NCBI GenBank assembly: GCA_030828025.1
Contig: JAURDG010000010.1
Span: forward strand, 1-14,544
DNA length: 14,544 nucleotides
Reading direction: 5' to 3'
DNA from: Flavobacteriaceae bacterium
Lineage (GTDB): Bacteria; Bacteroidota; Bacteroidia; Flavobacteriales; Flavobacteriaceae
Position 1 is the stretch's first letter. Every line of letters starts with the position of its first letter. The translations under genes and the position numbers were made by a program. Positions 13,927 through 14,544 of this stretch are shown here, one piece after another. Under the pieces are notes generated by a model. It searched no databases. It saw only the letters and a program-made list of their open reading frames with translations, and had not been told where the DNA came from.

Positions 13927-14313
13927 CTAAGCCCGAATAAAGCCAATCAGCATATTAATCCATCCCAATATAAGTAGTGAGCCTCCAACGGGCGTAACTG
14001 GCCCTAAAATACTTGGCAAGCCTGTATCCCCATACATTGATGCCAACGACAATAGGTAAATTGAGCACGAAAACAAGAGGGTTCCTACACAAAAAAGCAA
14101 TGCCGTTCTTTTAAAATAATTCTTTTTGGTTGGTACCAAGCCAAGAAAAAGTAAGGCAAGACCATGATAAAACTGATAACGTACGCCTACTTCAAAAGAA
14201 GCAAGAGCGCCTGTGCTTAAAAATTCCTTTAATAAATGTGCGCCAAACGCACCTAAAACGACGGCACTCCCACAAAAAAAAGCACCCCAAATACCAAATC
14301 TTCTGTTAGTCAT
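13927..14313 (-). CDS. DUF423-family membrane protein
   Basis: A 128-residue inner-membrane protein with four hydrophobic segments (about 8-24, 47-61, 70-92 and 106-126). DUF423 landmarks are present in order: GAFGAH (21-26), VGVRYQFYHGLAL (42-54), GTLLFSCSIY (77-86), and GPVTPVGG followed by GW (104-118). Length and topology fit the YgdD/YwdK family, whose function is not established. The ATG at 14313 is the natural start. It diverges from the Lrp/AsnC regulator gene over 52 bases and converges on hemD with a 1-base gap, so it is probably transcribed alone. Confidence 0.9.
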   Translation of the reverse strand: MTNRRFGIWGAFFCGSAVVLGAFGAHLLKEFLSTGALASFEVGVRYQFYHGLALLFLGLVPTKKNYFKRTALLFCVGTLLFSCSIYLLSLASMYGDTGLPSILGPVTPVGGSLLILGWINMLIGFIRA

Positions 14314-14352
14314 ATTTATTTTCTTCTAAAATAGTTTACTAAGTTTATACCC

Positions 14353-14386
14353 CAAAAATAACAACTTGAAAAAAACCAATGAACAA
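14353..14386 (-). promoter_or_regulatory. Candidate promoter of the DUF423 gene
   Basis: On the minus strand TATTTTTG (14360-14353) matches the -7 consensus and TTG (14386-14384) lies 23 bases upstream, at the edge of the usual spacer range. The leader would be about 35-40 bases. The -33 part would fall inside the start of the divergent lrp gene. Confidence 0.35.
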
Positions 14387-14544
14387 CTAACACTAGATGG
14401 CATTGACAAAGCCATATTGCGCTTGTTGATGGACAATGCACGTACACCTGTACAAGAAATAGCAAGGCAGTTGAACTTATCTGGATCTGCAGTCCATCAA
14501 CGAATAAAAAAACTAGAAGATGCTCAGCTAATAGTAGGTAGTTT
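14366..14544 (+). CDS. Lrp/AsnC-family transcriptional regulator (3' end missing)
   Basis: The first 59 codons of a DNA-binding regulator cut off by the right edge. The visible part is the N-terminal AsnC-type helix-turn-helix: LDGIDKAILRLLMDNAR (10-26), then VQEIARQLNLSGSAVHQRIK (28-47) and KLEDAQLIVGS. Family members bind DNA as octamers or dimers and respond to amino acids through a C-terminal RAM domain, which is not in the window. The start appears to be TTG (reading LKKTNEQ); the frame is open upstream only to a TAA at 14327 with no ATG, and flavobacterial relatives begin with MKK in this position. The divergent DUF423 gene is 52 bases away, and local regulation of it is possible but not shown. 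Confidence 0.88.
   Translation, partial: MKKTNEQLTLDGIDKAILRLLMDNARTPVQEIARQLNLSGSAVHQRIKKLEDAQLIVGS

Noticed and set aside
1..14544. CRISPR arrays, tRNA or rRNA genes, insertion sequences, prophage or toxin-antitoxin modules
   Set aside because: I saw no spaced repeats, cloverleaf-like segments, transposase motifs, terminal inverted repeats or small paired genes anywhere; the window is densely filled with ordinary genes.

Overview
The window looks like ordinary chromosomal DNA from a member of the Bacteroidota, most likely the Flavobacteriia. The evidence is: two secreted proteins with type IX secretion (T9SS) C-terminal sorting domains; several gene starts preceded by the Bacteroidota -7 promoter box TAnnTTTG instead of an obvious Shine-Dalgarno sequence; the lineage-specific families DUF4271 and DUF4296; and a gene order (DUF4296, dihydroorotase, polyprenol-phosphate mannosyltransferase, DUF4271, hemD) that I recall as typical of this group. 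I see no tRNA, rRNA, CRISPR array, insertion sequence, phage gene or other sign of recent transfer. No gap between genes exceeds about 90 bases.

Layout. Positions 1-3514 (+) hold a GH13 alpha-amylase-type enzyme cut off by the left edge, then a small secreted protein of unknown function; both carry T9SS tails. Positions 7700-3511 (-) form a compact six-gene run: OmpR-type response regulator, sensor histidine kinase, TrmB tRNA methyltransferase, alkyltransferase-like protein (ATL), Mrp-type ATPase and NifU-C-terminal (Nfu) protein. A LuxE-like acyl-protein synthetase (7789-8724, +) diverges from the response regulator and ends head-on into tyrS (10009-8711, -). Positions 12463-10057 (-) hold a chain of genes overlapping by 4 bases: polyprenol-phosphate mannosyltransferase, dihydroorotase and DUF4296 lipoprotein. 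Diverging from it are DUF4271 and hemD (12529-13925, +). A DUF423 membrane protein (14313-13927, -) and the start of an Lrp/AsnC regulator (14366 onward, +) close the window.

How the genes work together. Mrp and Nfu form a plausible iron-sulfur delivery pair, adjacent to tRNA modification and alkylation-damage recognition. The two-component pair leads that run and may be co-transcribed with it. The amylase and its secreted neighbour suggest extracellular starch or glycogen use. The pyrC/mannosyltransferase/DUF4296 and DUF4271/hemD groups are housekeeping genes packed around one divergent promoter region.

I found no convincing undescribed multi-gene system. The items most worth a second look are family-level deviations: an Mrp ATPase with a single cysteine and no CxxC, an alkyltransferase-like protein with PAHRV in place of PCHRV, a histidine kinase with almost no extracytoplasmic loop, an orphan LuxE-like ligase, a dihydroorotase with Gln in the first metal-ligand position, and a set of very short or absent 5' leaders.
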